Part shown: one piece after another, positions 17,099 to 25,485 of the stretch
Layout: each line of letters opens with the position of its first letter
Numbering within the stretch: the first letter of the stretch is position 1
DNA from: CmP2 sp052084925
Lineage (GTDB): Bacteria; Actinomycetota; Actinomycetes; Actinomycetales; Micrococcaceae
NCBI GenBank assembly: GCA_052084925.1
Contig: JBQDEV010000001.1
Span: forward strand, 383,054 to 447,053
Direction: 5' to 3'
Length of the DNA stretch: 64,000 nt
The notes under the pieces: generated by a model
Databases searched by the model: none
What the model saw: only the letters and a program-made list of their open reading frames with translations
What the model was told of the DNA's origin: nothing
Made by a program: the position numbers and the translations under genes

Positions 17099-17713
17099 TC
17101 AGCGCAGCCCGGTCTGCTTCTTCGCCTCGGCGTGGCCGGCCTTGGCGGCGGCGCGGGCGTCGAGCCAGAAGCCCACGCCCGCCACCGCGGTGATCACGGT
17201 GATGATGAACGCCACAGTGCCGGTCAGCCCCATCACCTGGTGATCGTCGATCCGGGTGCTCCAGATCGCCAGGCCGAGCCCGGCCAGGGTGTTGACCGCG
17301 CCGGTGAGGATCTGGTCGCGGGCCGGGGCGAAGGCCCGGCGGTGGCGCAGCCCGGCCACCAGTTCGGCGAGGCCGCCGATGAGGTAGGCCGCGCCCACGG
17401 CGATCGCCGTCGTCCACATCGGCGCCTCGAACAGGTGCAGGCCGACGACGACGAACGCGCCGAGGCACCAGACCGCGCACGCCATCGACAGCGGCGAGCG
17501 CATGGCCTCGGGTACCGGGTCCCGCCGTAGGTACTCCCACATGGCGGTGCCCGAGAGCAGCAGGTAGAGGGCCACCCCGTAGCTGGTGACGGCGTGGCTG
17601 GGCTCCTGGATGATCAGCGCGACGACGCCGAAGATCAGCGACACTCCGGCGCGGATGAGCACCGGTTTGAAGAGGACGGACGAGATCTCGGGGTCAATTT
17701 TCGTTACAGCCAC
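17099..17713 (-). CDS. HdeD/DUF308-like membrane protein
   Basis: 204 residues with six predicted membrane helices. The repeated pattern RAGVSLIFGVVALIIQEPSHAVTSYGVALYLLLSGTAMW is that of HdeD-like DUF308 proteins, whose members have been linked to acid or envelope stress; the exact function is unknown here. The C-terminus is basic and cytoplasmic. GTG start with TAGACT 6 nt upstream. Confidence 0.72.
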   Translation of the reverse strand: MAVTKIDPEISSVLFKPVLIRAGVSLIFGVVALIIQEPSHAVTSYGVALYLLLSGTAMWEYLRRDPVPEAMRSPLSMACAVWCLGAFVVVGLHLFEAPMWTTAIAVGAAYLIGGLAELVAGLRHRRAFAPARDQILTGAVNTLAGLGLAIWSTRIDDHQVMGLTGTVAFIITVITAVAGVGFWLDARAAAKAGHAEAKKQTGLR

Positions 17714-17719
17714 GGCCCC

Positions 17720-17725
17720 AGTCTA
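17720..17725 (-). promoter_or_regulatory. -10 box of HdeD-like gene (leaderless)
   Basis: TAGACT on the minus strand, 6 nt before the GTG at 17713. Confidence 0.5.
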
Positions 17726-17749
17726 GTGGTCGGGATCAGCTGCGCCAGA

Positions 17750-18010
17750 TCAGTTGTAATGGATCTCGGAATAGTACTGCGGCATATAACCGATGTACTG
17801 CTCGCCTTTGCAGTAGTTCTGCACGCTGACCGTGTAGCCGGAGGCGCGGTAGTGGGCCACGCGGTTGTCGGTGGCCCGCTCGCAGACCGTCCGGTTATTG
17901 AACCACTCGGCATGGGTGTCGGCCTGGGCCGGTGCGGCCATCGCGAGCATGCCCGCGGTCAGGCCGAGGGCAGCGGCTCCGGTGGTGATCGCTTTCTTGA
18001 ATGTCGACAT
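17750..18010 (-). CDS. Small secreted protein with two cysteines
   Basis: 86 residues: a clear Sec signal peptide (KKAITTGAAALGLTAGMLA, cleavage after AAPAQA, near residue 30) and a mature part of about 55 residues with two Cys (CERATDN and NYCKGE) that could form one disulfide. The mature part is rich in Tyr and His. GAAAGGAATG precedes the ATG. Similar tiny secreted proteins occur in actinobacteria with no assigned role. Confidence 0.72.
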   Translation of the reverse strand: MSTFKKAITTGAAALGLTAGMLAMAAPAQADTHAEWFNNRTVCERATDNRVAHYRASGYTVSVQNYCKGEQYIGYMPQYYSEIHYN

Positions 18011-18151
18011 CGCCTACATTCCTTTCTGCAATATTCCCTTATTCCGGGTCAGCTCCGGGTCGGTCCCGGATCAAAACACCCACGAACCTCTCACGACGAC
18101 GACGCGGGCCTCAAGTGCTCTTCCCCGCCGCAGAGTCCATGCTCAGGGAAT

Positions 18152-19582
18152 TCACAGGTGGTCGGAGCCGAGTCGGATCCACTTCTCCCCGCGGATCCGC
18201 CACCACAGCGTGACCCCACGGGCGGCCAGGTAGAGACCGGAGAAGCCGAGCCAGAGCAGCCCCACCAGCGCCGGGGTGCTCAGTTGCACGGCACCGGCCC
18301 CGCTGTCGGTGGTGAGCCACCAGGCCAGCGCCCCGAGCCCGGGCAGGTACACCACCAGGTTCACCACCGAGGCCAGGGCGAGGTAGCGGGCGTCACCGGC
18401 CCCCATGAGCACGCCGTCGAGCACGAAGACGTAGCCGGCCAGCGGCTGGGTGACGGCGATGACCAGCAGTCCGGCGGTGGCGGCGGCGCGCACCTCCGGG
18501 TCGGGGGTGAAGCCGGCGGGCAGCACCCAGGCCAGTGCGGCGAGCACCGCCCCGGTGATCACGCCGAACCACAGGGACCAGCGGATCATCGTGCGGGTCA
18601 GCTGCCGGGCGGTGGCTTCGCGCGAGGCGCCCAGTTCGCGGCCGATCAGCGCCTGTGCGGCGATGGCCAGGGCGTCCAGGGCGAAGGCCAGGGTGGAGTA
18701 GACGATGAACACCAGCTGATGAGCAGCCAGCGTCGTCGTGCCCATCCAGGTGGCCATCAACACGGTGGCGAGGATGGCGGCGCGCATGGCGGCGTTGCGC
18801 ACCAGCAACCACGAACCGAACTGGGCGGTGGCGCGGATCCCCGACCAGCGCGGCCGCCAGCTCAGCCCCGTCAGCCGATCGGAGCGCACCCGGCCCACAA
18901 TCACCGCGAGGAACGCGATGAACATGCACCACTGGATCGCCGAGGTGCCCGCCGCAGAACCGGCCACGCCCCAGCCGAAGCCGTACACGAACAGGAAGTT
19001 GGTGCCGATGTTGATGCCGAACCCCACCCCGGCCACCACCAGCGGGGTGCGGGTGTCCTGGAGTCCGCGCAGCACCCCGGTGGCCGCGAGCACCCCCAGC
19101 ATGGCGGGCAGCCCGAACATCGAATAGCGCAGATAGTCGACGGCGTGGTCGTGCACGCCCGTCCCGGCACCGGCGCCGAGGGCGCTGATGAGTCCGGGGG
19201 CGGTGAGCCAGCCGAGCAACCCCAGCCCCGCACCGAGCAGTACCCCGAGCCAGATGCCGTCGCGGCCACGGGCCAGGGCGTCGGCGACGCGGCCGGCCCC
19301 GACCAGGCGCGCCACGGCCGGCGTCGTCGAATAGGCCAGGAAGATCAGCAGACCGGTGGCGGTGTGCAGCACGGTGGTAGCCAGGCCCACGCCGGCCAGC
19401 TGGGCGGTTCCGAGGTGCCCAATGATAGCAGTGTCGGCGAGCAGAAACAGCGGCTCGGCCAGCAGGGCGCCGAACGCGGGGACCGCCAGGGCCAGGATCT
19501 GACGCGACAGCGAAAGGGCGTCGTCGTGCACCGAGGCCGGAATCTTTTCCTTCTGATCAGGCTGTTCCGGCTGGTCAGACAC
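18152..19582 (-). CDS. MATE-family efflux transporter (DinF-like)
   Basis: 476-residue membrane protein with twelve helices in two related halves, typical of MATE exporters that expel cationic drugs by Na+ or H+ antiport. The N-half opens with LSRQILALAVPAFGALLAEPLFLLADTAIIGHLGT, the strongest MATE signature. The C-half repeats it less well (QALIGRELGASREATARQLTR). Its start overlaps the end of the CPBP protease gene by 8 bases, so the two are co-transcribed. Confidence 0.9.
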   Translation of the reverse strand: MSDQPEQPDQKEKIPASVHDDALSLSRQILALAVPAFGALLAEPLFLLADTAIIGHLGTAQLAGVGLATTVLHTATGLLIFLAYSTTPAVARLVGAGRVADALARGRDGIWLGVLLGAGLGLLGWLTAPGLISALGAGAGTGVHDHAVDYLRYSMFGLPAMLGVLAATGVLRGLQDTRTPLVVAGVGFGINIGTNFLFVYGFGWGVAGSAAGTSAIQWCMFIAFLAVIVGRVRSDRLTGLSWRPRWSGIRATAQFGSWLLVRNAAMRAAILATVLMATWMGTTTLAAHQLVFIVYSTLAFALDALAIAAQALIGRELGASREATARQLTRTMIRWSLWFGVITGAVLAALAWVLPAGFTPDPEVRAAATAGLLVIAVTQPLAGYVFVLDGVLMGAGDARYLALASVVNLVVYLPGLGALAWWLTTDSGAGAVQLSTPALVGLLWLGFSGLYLAARGVTLWWRIRGEKWIRLGSDHL

Positions 19583-20573
19583 CGATCATCAGGCGCAGCG
19601 CGCTCACCACCCCGGGCAGCGTCCCATCGGGGAGCATGTCTTCGTACTGTTCGAGGAACGGGGACACGATGTAGAGGATCAACACGGACACCAGATTGTT
19701 GAACAGGTGCAGCGCGTAGGCGTAAGCCAGGGAGAACCGGAACGCCACGTAGGTCCCCGTGATCACCGCGCCGAGCACAAGGTAGGGCACCGCGGCGATG
19801 AGGCTGAAGTCGCCGGCGCCCAGGAAGTGGATGCCGCCGAAGATCAGCACCGACAGCGGGGCGGTCACCCACACCGTGAGGTAGCGGGAGAGCTTACCGA
19901 CGAGCAGGTGGCGGAAGAGGTACTCCTCCACGAAGGGACCGAGCACCACGGTGACCAGCAGCATCAGCCACAGCGGCACCACCGTCGTCATACCCTCCAG
20001 CGCCGCCTGGTTCTCCGAGGTCACCGGCTCCCCGAGCGCGACCACGATGAAGAAGGTGAGGGTGATGCTAGCCATCCACAGCCCCGGGATGAGCAGCAAC
20101 TTCAGCCCCCAGAGTCGCCGGAACGTGGCCAGGGAGTCGACCAGGTGCCCCCAGGAGGCCAGCAGCGCCAAGGCGGCGAGCAGCGAATAGTTGACGAGGT
20201 TGATGGCGAACAGGGCTGCCGACGACGACGGCGCCGCCGGGTCGGTGACCAACTGCGTGGGCGTGGTGGGCTCGGTGCCGGTGAGCCAGGCCGCGGCGCC
20301 CATGGCACCGGGGATCGCAATGAGCAGGGAGCCCAGTCCGATCATGAACAGCCCGATGTAGGCGAGCACGGTGATCAGGTCCCTCCAGAGGAAGCGTCCG
20401 GGGCGGACGTCCGGTGCCCACGGGGTTCCCTGCCGTGCTGGTCCGCCGCGCCCGGAGACCGGCGGCCAGCCCGCGGGCACGGCCGGCACGGTGGATCCGG
20501 TGTGGTTCAGCTGATGCGCGGGGGGCGTTGCGGGCGCGCCGTACTCGGGCGGGTTCGGGTGCGGAGTGCTCAT
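19575..20573 (-). CDS. CPBP-family intramembrane metalloprotease
   Basis: 332-residue membrane protein. A Pro-rich N-terminus of about 60 residues is followed by helices and the ABI/CPBP core: EEYLFRHLLVGKL (motif 1, Glu-Glu and Arg, about 217), FGGIHFLG (motif 2, His) and YALHLFNN (motif 3, His-Asn). All catalytic residues are kept. Members are Rce1-like proteases or bacteriocin-immunity factors. First gene of the unit with the MATE exporter. TAGGAT lies 6 nt before the ATG. Confidence 0.85.
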   Translation of the reverse strand: MSTPHPNPPEYGAPATPPAHQLNHTGSTVPAVPAGWPPVSGRGGPARQGTPWAPDVRPGRFLWRDLITVLAYIGLFMIGLGSLLIAIPGAMGAAAWLTGTEPTTPTQLVTDPAAPSSSAALFAINLVNYSLLAALALLASWGHLVDSLATFRRLWGLKLLLIPGLWMASITLTFFIVVALGEPVTSENQAALEGMTTVVPLWLMLLVTVVLGPFVEEYLFRHLLVGKLSRYLTVWVTAPLSVLIFGGIHFLGAGDFSLIAAVPYLVLGAVITGTYVAFRFSLAYAYALHLFNNLVSVLILYIVSPFLEQYEDMLPDGTLPGVVSALRLMIGV

Positions 20574-20579
20574 CCGGCC

Positions 20580-20585
20580 ATCCTA
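20580..20585 (-). promoter_or_regulatory. -10 box of CPBP-MATE operon (leaderless)
   Basis: TAGGAT on the minus strand, 6 nt before the ATG at 20573. Confidence 0.5.
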
Positions 20586-20626
20586 TCCACCGGCCCTGAA
20601 CATCCCCGACGTCGGCGGTTGGGGTC

Positions 20627-21637
20627 TCAGCCGAGGAACGGGTCGGAGAAGCCGCGCCAGGCCTCGGGACCGGCGGTGAGTTCGGCGTCGTTCAGCACCG
20701 CCTGGTCCAGCTCCGCGCTCAGCCCGGGGACGTCGAGCTCGAGCCCGATGAACGCGACGTCCTGCCCCCAGGCGAGCACTTCATCAGCTGCGACCACCTG
20801 TTGGTCATAGCCCAGGGTGCTCAGCGACAGGGAGCGCCCCGAGTACTCCCACAGTTGGGTGACGTGGCTGCGGCTGGCCAGATGGCAGAATCCCACCGAG
20901 CGCACCACGGTGCCGTGCTCCTCGGACGTGAAGATCCGCTCGAGCGCGGTTTTCAGCCGTTCGGGGTGGAAGGGGCGCAGCTGTTCGTAGCGCCACACCG
21001 TGACCCCGTCGTGTGTTCCCGTGGTGGGGTGCTCGTCGTTGAGCAGCCGGATCCAGCCGGCCCGATCTTGCACCGCGGGCAGGGACTCCCCGGGCACCAG
21101 CGACCCGTCGTCGTCGATCCAACGCAGTGTCGGATTCAGCCCGGCGAGCAGTCTGCGCACCCGCGCTCGTTCCCGGGGCGCCAGGTGGTCGTGGTTCACC
21201 ACCACGGCAGCCGAGGAGAACTCGAGCAGCTCCACCAACGCGGTGGCCCGCTGCCGGCTCGTCCGGTCACTGTGCCGTGCGGGCGCCAGATCCGGCAGCA
21301 GATGGGCGGCGTCGATCACGCAGACCACCTCCTGCAGGCGGGCGCCGGAATCCGGGTCCGCGAGCTCCCCGATGAGCGCGGGCACACAGTGATCGTCGGG
21401 ACATTCGACGACGAGACCGTCCAGCAGTCCCGTCATCGCGGCCAGTCCCAGGGCCCGCTCCACGGCCGAGGCATCGCGGGAGAGCTCTTCGGCCGGCACC
21501 AGCAGCCGCAGGTGCGCCAGCGCCGCGGACCGCGCATACTCCCGGCGCTCGGCCTCGCAGGTGCCCACCACGGCGATCACCGGCGCCGGACTCGCCCGCG
21601 GTGTTTCGACGCCGCTGCGCCCCTGACTGTCTGACAT
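20627..21637 (-). CDS. CobW-like protein without a P-loop (zinc-starvation associated)
   Basis: 336 residues. Overall order follows CobW/COG0523 GTPases: a beta-strand and turn at about 20-34, a Walker-B-like CVIDAAHLL, a base-recognition region, then the CobW C-terminal domain (HPERLKTALERIFTSEEHGTVVRSVGFCHLAS). The GTP-binding residues are lost: the P-loop reads GTCEAERREY instead of GxxxxGKT, and the NKxD motif reads NHDH. A catalytic GTPase is therefore unlikely. In mycobacteria a CobW-domain protein of the Zur regulon (Mrf) recruits a ribosome-hibernation factor; a similar role is an inference here. Divergent from the zinc-free L36 gene across a Zur-like palindrome. Confidence 0.75.
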   Translation of the reverse strand: MSDSQGRSGVETPRASPAPVIAVVGTCEAERREYARSAALAHLRLLVPAEELSRDASAVERALGLAAMTGLLDGLVVECPDDHCVPALIGELADPDSGARLQEVVCVIDAAHLLPDLAPARHSDRTSRQRATALVELLEFSSAAVVVNHDHLAPRERARVRRLLAGLNPTLRWIDDDGSLVPGESLPAVQDRAGWIRLLNDEHPTTGTHDGVTVWRYEQLRPFHPERLKTALERIFTSEEHGTVVRSVGFCHLASRSHVTQLWEYSGRSLSLSTLGYDQQVVAADEVLAWGQDVAFIGLELDVPGLSAELDQAVLNDAELTAGPEAWRGFSDPFLG

Positions 21638-21684
21638 ATCGCTCCTTCATCCCGTGCACCGGATCCGGTACAGTACTATGAGCT

Positions 21685-21697
21685 AATGATACTCATT
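21685..21697. promoter_or_regulatory. Zur/Fur-like palindrome between cobW-like and rpmJ genes
   Basis: AATGA-TAC-TCATT is a perfect inverted repeat in AT-rich sequence between two divergent genes typical of the Zur regulon. Zur boxes of Gram-positive bacteria have the same TGAxxNxxTCA core. The location and neighbours support Zur rather than iron-Fur control. Confidence 0.65.
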
Positions 21698-21717
21698 CGC
21701 AATAAGGAGGAGTCAAG

Positions 21718-21840
21718 ATGAAGGTCCGCAACTCACTGCGCTCGCTGAAGTCCAAGCCGGGATCACAAGTGGTACGCCGCCGCGGCCGCACCTACGTGAT
21801 CAACAAGCTCAACCCGCGGTTCAAGGGGCGCCAGGGGTGA
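21718..21840 (+). CDS. rpmJ: Ribosomal protein L36, zinc-independent paralogue
   Basis: 40 residues starting MKVRNSLRSLKSKPGSQ and ending NKLNPRFKGRQG, the form of L36 (YkgO type) that lacks the CxxC...CxxxxH zinc ribbon. Such copies replace the zinc-binding L36 under zinc shortage. AAGGAGG lies 7 nt before the ATG and a Zur-like palindrome 20 bases upstream. Its stop overlaps the start of the flavoprotein gene (GTGATGA), so the two should be translated together. Confidence 0.9.
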   Translation: MKVRNSLRSLKSKPGSQVVRRRGRTYVINKLNPRFKGRQG

Positions 21841-22817
21841 TGACACCGGACCCCACGACACCGCGCTGGGATGTGGCCGTCATTGGCGCCGGGCCAGCCG
21901 GCCTCAGCGCGGCGGTCGCCGCCGGTCGTGCCGGCCGCAGCGTCATCGCCCTCGATACCGGAACCCCGCGGAACCGTTTCGCCACCACAATGCACACCGT
22001 CCTCGGCTTCGATGGGCGCTCTCCCGCCGAACTCAGCCGCACCGGACTGGCCGAGGCCCGCAGCTACGGCGTGGAGATCCGCTCGGTGGGCGTGACCTCG
22101 GTCCAGCGGCACCGCTCCGATAACGGCGAGGACGCGCCTGACACGCTGTCCGTTCACCTGGAGGACGGGACGCAGCTCATCACCCGCGCCGTCATTGCCG
22201 CCTCGGGCGTGACGGATGTACTGCCCGAGATTCCGGGCCTGGCAGAGCATTGGGGCAGCACCGTACTGCATTGCCCTTATTGCCATGGCTGGGAGGTGCG
22301 CGGTGGGCGCCTGGGCGTGCTCGGCACCGGCCCCCTGTCCCTGCACCAGGTCCAGCTGATCCGGCAGTGGTCGCCGCTGGTCGCCTTCTTCTCTGCGGCT
22401 TGCGGTGAACTGGATCTGCCCACGGTCCTGCGCCTGGAAGCACGCGAGATCACCCTCGAACCGGATTCCGTCGCCCGCATCGCGGGCGCCCCGGGCGGAC
22501 CGCTCACCGTGCACCTACGCGAAGGCGCCCACCACGAGGTGGACGCCTTGTTTCTGGCACCGGACACCCGGCCGCGCGATGGTTACCTGGAGGGCCTGGA
22601 CCTGGCCCGAGTCGAGACGCCCTTCGGCGCCGTCATCGACGTCGACCCGCAGGGCCGTACTTCGCACCCGCGCATCTGGGCGGCCGGCAATATCGTGGCA
22701 CCGGCAGCGAATGTCGCCATGTCACTGGCCACTGGCACCCTGGCCGGGGCGATGGCCAATATGGCCCTGGTCGACGAGGACTTCGATCTCGCCGAGGCGA
22801 CGCCCTACCAGCCGTGA
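21840..22817 (+). CDS. Thioredoxin-reductase-like FAD/NAD(P)H oxidoreductase
   Basis: 325-residue flavoprotein. FAD-binding DVAVIGAGPAGLSAAVAAGRAG at residue 12, the redox pair CPYC at residues 145-148 (HCPYCHGWEV), a second nucleotide site, and the C-terminal FAD contact RIWAAGNIVAPAANVAMS. Such CPYC proteins are common beside regulators and may reduce a disulfide partner. The start overlaps the L36 stop, which suggests it is induced by zinc shortage, perhaps to keep zinc-free thiols reduced; this is an inference. ATG chosen over the GTG one codon upstream. Confidence 0.85.
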   Translation: MTPDPTTPRWDVAVIGAGPAGLSAAVAAGRAGRSVIALDTGTPRNRFATTMHTVLGFDGRSPAELSRTGLAEARSYGVEIRSVGVTSVQRHRSDNGEDAPDTLSVHLEDGTQLITRAVIAASGVTDVLPEIPGLAEHWGSTVLHCPYCHGWEVRGGRLGVLGTGPLSLHQVQLIRQWSPLVAFFSAACGELDLPTVLRLEAREITLEPDSVARIAGAPGGPLTVHLREGAHHEVDALFLAPDTRPRDGYLEGLDLARVETPFGAVIDVDPQGRTSHPRIWAAGNIVAPAANVAMSLATGTLAGAMANMALVDEDFDLAEATPYQP

Positions 22818-22836
22818 TCAGGTCGGGCCGGGATCG

Positions 22837-23007
22837 TCAGTGCTCGTCGTAGTGGTCGCCGTGGGCGGCATGTCGGTGACCATCGTGAACGTAGTCCACG
22901 TGATCATCGTGCGGGACGGCCTCGTGCCCGCAGTTTTCACCGTGCTGGTGATCAGCAACGGTGTGCTCGGCCGAAGTATGGTCGGCACCGGGGTTCTGGT
23001 CAGTCAT
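22837..23007 (-). CDS. 56-residue histidine-rich peptide, probable metal binder
   Basis: Short gene (MTDQNPGADHTSAEHTVADH to the end HYDEH) with 13 His, one Cys and many Asp/Glu in 56 residues, without signal peptide or membrane segment. AAGGAG lies 9 nt before the ATG. It follows the ArsR-type zinc sensor after 14 bases on the same strand, so it should be co-transcribed and derepressed by excess metal. A cytosolic Zn/Ni/Co buffer or chaperone is the natural inference; I recognise no named family. Confidence 0.7.
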   Translation of the reverse strand: MTDQNPGADHTSAEHTVADHQHGENCGHEAVPHDDHVDYVHDGHRHAAHGDHYDEH

Positions 23008-23021
23008 GTTGCAGCTCTCCT

Positions 23022-23312
23022 TCAGTGGTCTTCATGGACGTGCACGACGGCGTCACGGATGACATGCGCGACGTGCTGATCGGCCAGGCGGTAGCGGACC
23101 TCCTTGCCGTGTCGCTGCGATGCCACGAGGCCAGCTGCCCTGAGGGTGCCGAGATGCTGAGATACCAGCGGCTGCGACATCCCTGTCGCTTCGGCGAGTG
23201 AGCCGACCGTCTGCGCTCCTGCTTCGAGCAGGCGCACCAACCGGAGGCGCGACACGTTGCCCAGCACCTTGAACAGCTGGGCCACGGGTGTCAGATCCTG
23301 ATCCGCGTGCAC
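23022..23312 (-). CDS. ArsR/SmtB-family zinc-sensing repressor
   Basis: 96-residue winged-helix repressor. The HTH is VGSLAEATGMSQPLVSQHLGTLRAAGLV (about 36-63). The last helix carries D78-x-H80 and H91-xx-E94, which is exactly the alpha-5 zinc site spacing of SmtB (Asp, His, His, Glu), and there is no alpha-3 Cys site, so Zn (or Co/Ni) sensing is expected. GTG start. Governs itself and the His-rich gene downstream. Confidence 0.88.
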   Translation of the reverse strand: MHADQDLTPVAQLFKVLGNVSRLRLVRLLEAGAQTVGSLAEATGMSQPLVSQHLGTLRAAGLVASQRHGKEVRYRLADQHVAHVIRDAVVHVHEDH

Positions 23313-23328
23313 GTCCTCATCCTGTCAC

Positions 23329-23352
23329 ACATATAATAGTTTTGCAATATGT
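23329..23352 (-). promoter_or_regulatory. Promoter/operator of arsR-like gene
   Basis: ACATAT (23329-23334) and ATATGT (23347-23352) form an inverted repeat with a 12-base spacer, and TATTAT on the minus strand (23333-23338) is a good -10 box inside it. This AT-rich island in the 40-base gap is the only candidate site for self-regulation. Confidence 0.5.
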
Positions 23353-25485
23353 TTATTCGTTCGCCTCGTCGACGTCGGCTGGACCGACCACGGGCACCGC
23401 GCCGGTGGCCAGGGCCTCCTCGTCGGGGTCCACGCCGTCGGTGAACTGCGACTGGTAGAGCCGGTAGTAGGCGCCCTGGCGCTCCAGCAGCTGGTCGTGA
23501 TTGCCCTGCTCGACGATGCTGCCGGATTCCATCACCAGGATCAGATCGGCGTCGCGGATGGTGGAGAGTCGGTGGGCGATCACGAAGGAGGTGCGCTCGG
23601 AGCGCAGCGCACCCATGGCCTCCTGGATCAGCTTTTCGGTGCGAGTGTCCACCGAGGACGTCGCCTCATCGAGAATCAGCAGCGCCGGGTCGGAGAGGAA
23701 CGCCCGGGCGATGGTGATCAGCTGGCGCTCACCGGCCGAGATCGCCTCCGAGTCGGAGGACACCGTCGTCTGGTAGCCCTCGGGCAGCGTGGAGACGAAC
23801 CGATCCACATAGGTCGCCCGGGCCGCAGCCATCACCTCGTCATCGGTGGCATCGAGCCGGCCGTAGCGGATGTTGTCCATGATGGTGCCGTCGAAGAGCA
23901 CGGCATCCTGGAGCACCATGCCGATCTGAGCGCGCACCACGGAGCGATCCAGGGCAGCGATGTTGACGCCGTCGAGGCGGATCTGCCCGGAGTCGATCTC
24001 GTAGAACCGCATGATCAGGTTCACCAGGGTGGTCTTTCCGGCGCCGGTCGGACCGACGATCGCGACCACCTGGCCGGGCTGAGCGACCAGGGAGAGATCG
24101 GTGATCAGCGGTTTCTCCCGGGTGTAGGAGAACGACACGTGGTCGAACTCGATGTGCCCGGCCACCGGGTCCGGCAGCACGGCGCCGCTGCGTCCCGCAT
24201 GACCTGCACCAGCACCATCGGCGCCATCGGTGCCGAGTAGTTCGTCCAGGGCCGGATCTTCCTCGTCTTCGCCGTCGAGCAGCTCGTAGATCCGCTCGGC
24301 GGAGGCCACCGCGGAGATCACCATGTTGGACATGCCCGCGATCTCCCCGAGCGGCTGGTTGAACTCGCGCGAGTACTGAATGAACGCCGTGACCGAGCCC
24401 AGGCTCATCTGCCCGGAGGCCACGCGCAGCCCGCCCACCACGGCGATACCGACGTAGCCCAGGTAGGTCACCCACTGCATGATCGGCATGATCATGTTCG
24501 AGTAGAACTGCGCCTTGAAGCTGGCCTCGTAGAGTTCCTCGTTGCGCTCGTCGAAGCGGGCCCGCATGTCATCCTGGCGCCCGAAGACGGTGACCAGCTC
24601 GTGGCCGGTGAAGGACTCCTCGATGTGCCCGTTCAGTCGGCCAGTGTTGCGCCACTGGGCGGTGAACAGCTTCTGCGACTTAGAGCCGATGATCCCGACG
24701 ACGACGCCGGAGATCGGCAGGGCGACCAGCGCGATCAGGGCCAACTGCCAGGACAGCCAGAACATCATGACGGTGATGCCCACCAGGGAGAGCGCGGCGT
24801 AGATGAACCCGGTGAACGCCTGCTGGAAGGCAGTCTGCACGTTGTCGACGTCGTTGGTGGTGCGGGAGAGCAGATCGCCACGCTGCCGGGTGTCGAAGTA
24901 GCTCAGCGGCAGCCGGTTGACCTTGGCCTCGATCTCCTCGCGCAGCCGATAGACGATGCGCATCACGATCTTGTTGATGAGCAGGCCCTGCAGGTACATG
25001 AAGATCTGGGCCACGAAGTACATGACCAGCACCACGCTGATCAGCCGGGCCAGCAGCGTGAAGTCGATGCCCTGCCCCGGAACGAATTCCATGCCGGAGA
25101 GCATGTCCGCGAACTGGTTCTCATCCTGGGCGCGCAGCCCCTCGATCACCTGCTCGCGGCTCATCTCGGCGGGCATGTTCGCCGCGATCGCACCGCCGAA
25201 GATCACGTTCATGGCGTCGCCGAGGATCTTCGGCGCCCACACGCTGAACACGACGGCGATCAGCACGAAGGCCACGGTGATGCTCAGCCCGATCTTCTCG
25301 GTGCGGAACTCCCCCATCAGTCGCTTGGCGGTGGGCCAGAAGGCCTTCGCCCTGCGCGGGGCTGCCCCATCGCCCCAGTCGTTGGAGATGGAGTCCTGCA
25401 TCTGCAGGATCTCCTCCTCGCTGAGCTCCACGGTGGCGTCGCCAGCGGGGTTGGTCTGATTCTTCTGGTTCTTCTCGGTGCTCAT
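23353..25485 (-). CDS. ABC exporter subunit B (catalytic NBD)
   Basis: 710-residue half-transporter: an N-terminal cytoplasmic stretch, six membrane helices (about 65-400) and a nucleotide-binding domain (about 460-690). Walker A GPTGAGKTTLV and Walker B LLILDEATSSVD with catalytic Glu are intact, but the signature is SAGERQ instead of SGGQ. This complements the partner, which has a normal signature and a degenerate Walker B, the hallmark of a heterodimeric exporter with one inactive site. Start at 25485 overlaps the partner's stop. Exports drugs, lipids or peptides; substrate unknown. Confidence 0.88.
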   Translation of the reverse strand: MSTEKNQKNQTNPAGDATVELSEEEILQMQDSISNDWGDGAAPRRAKAFWPTAKRLMGEFRTEKIGLSITVAFVLIAVVFSVWAPKILGDAMNVIFGGAIAANMPAEMSREQVIEGLRAQDENQFADMLSGMEFVPGQGIDFTLLARLISVVLVMYFVAQIFMYLQGLLINKIVMRIVYRLREEIEAKVNRLPLSYFDTRQRGDLLSRTTNDVDNVQTAFQQAFTGFIYAALSLVGITVMMFWLSWQLALIALVALPISGVVVGIIGSKSQKLFTAQWRNTGRLNGHIEESFTGHELVTVFGRQDDMRARFDERNEELYEASFKAQFYSNMIMPIMQWVTYLGYVGIAVVGGLRVASGQMSLGSVTAFIQYSREFNQPLGEIAGMSNMVISAVASAERIYELLDGEDEEDPALDELLGTDGADGAGAGHAGRSGAVLPDPVAGHIEFDHVSFSYTREKPLITDLSLVAQPGQVVAIVGPTGAGKTTLVNLIMRFYEIDSGQIRLDGVNIAALDRSVVRAQIGMVLQDAVLFDGTIMDNIRYGRLDATDDEVMAAARATYVDRFVSTLPEGYQTTVSSDSEAISAGERQLITIARAFLSDPALLILDEATSSVDTRTEKLIQEAMGALRSERTSFVIAHRLSTIRDADLILVMESGSIVEQGNHDQLLERQGAYYRLYQSQFTDGVDPDEEALATGAVPVVGPADVDEANE

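Noticed and set aside
17594..19702. 700-codon rightward frame rich in His, Gly, Gln and Glu
   Set aside because: Lies opposite the MATE and secreted-protein genes and has antisense composition without any domain.
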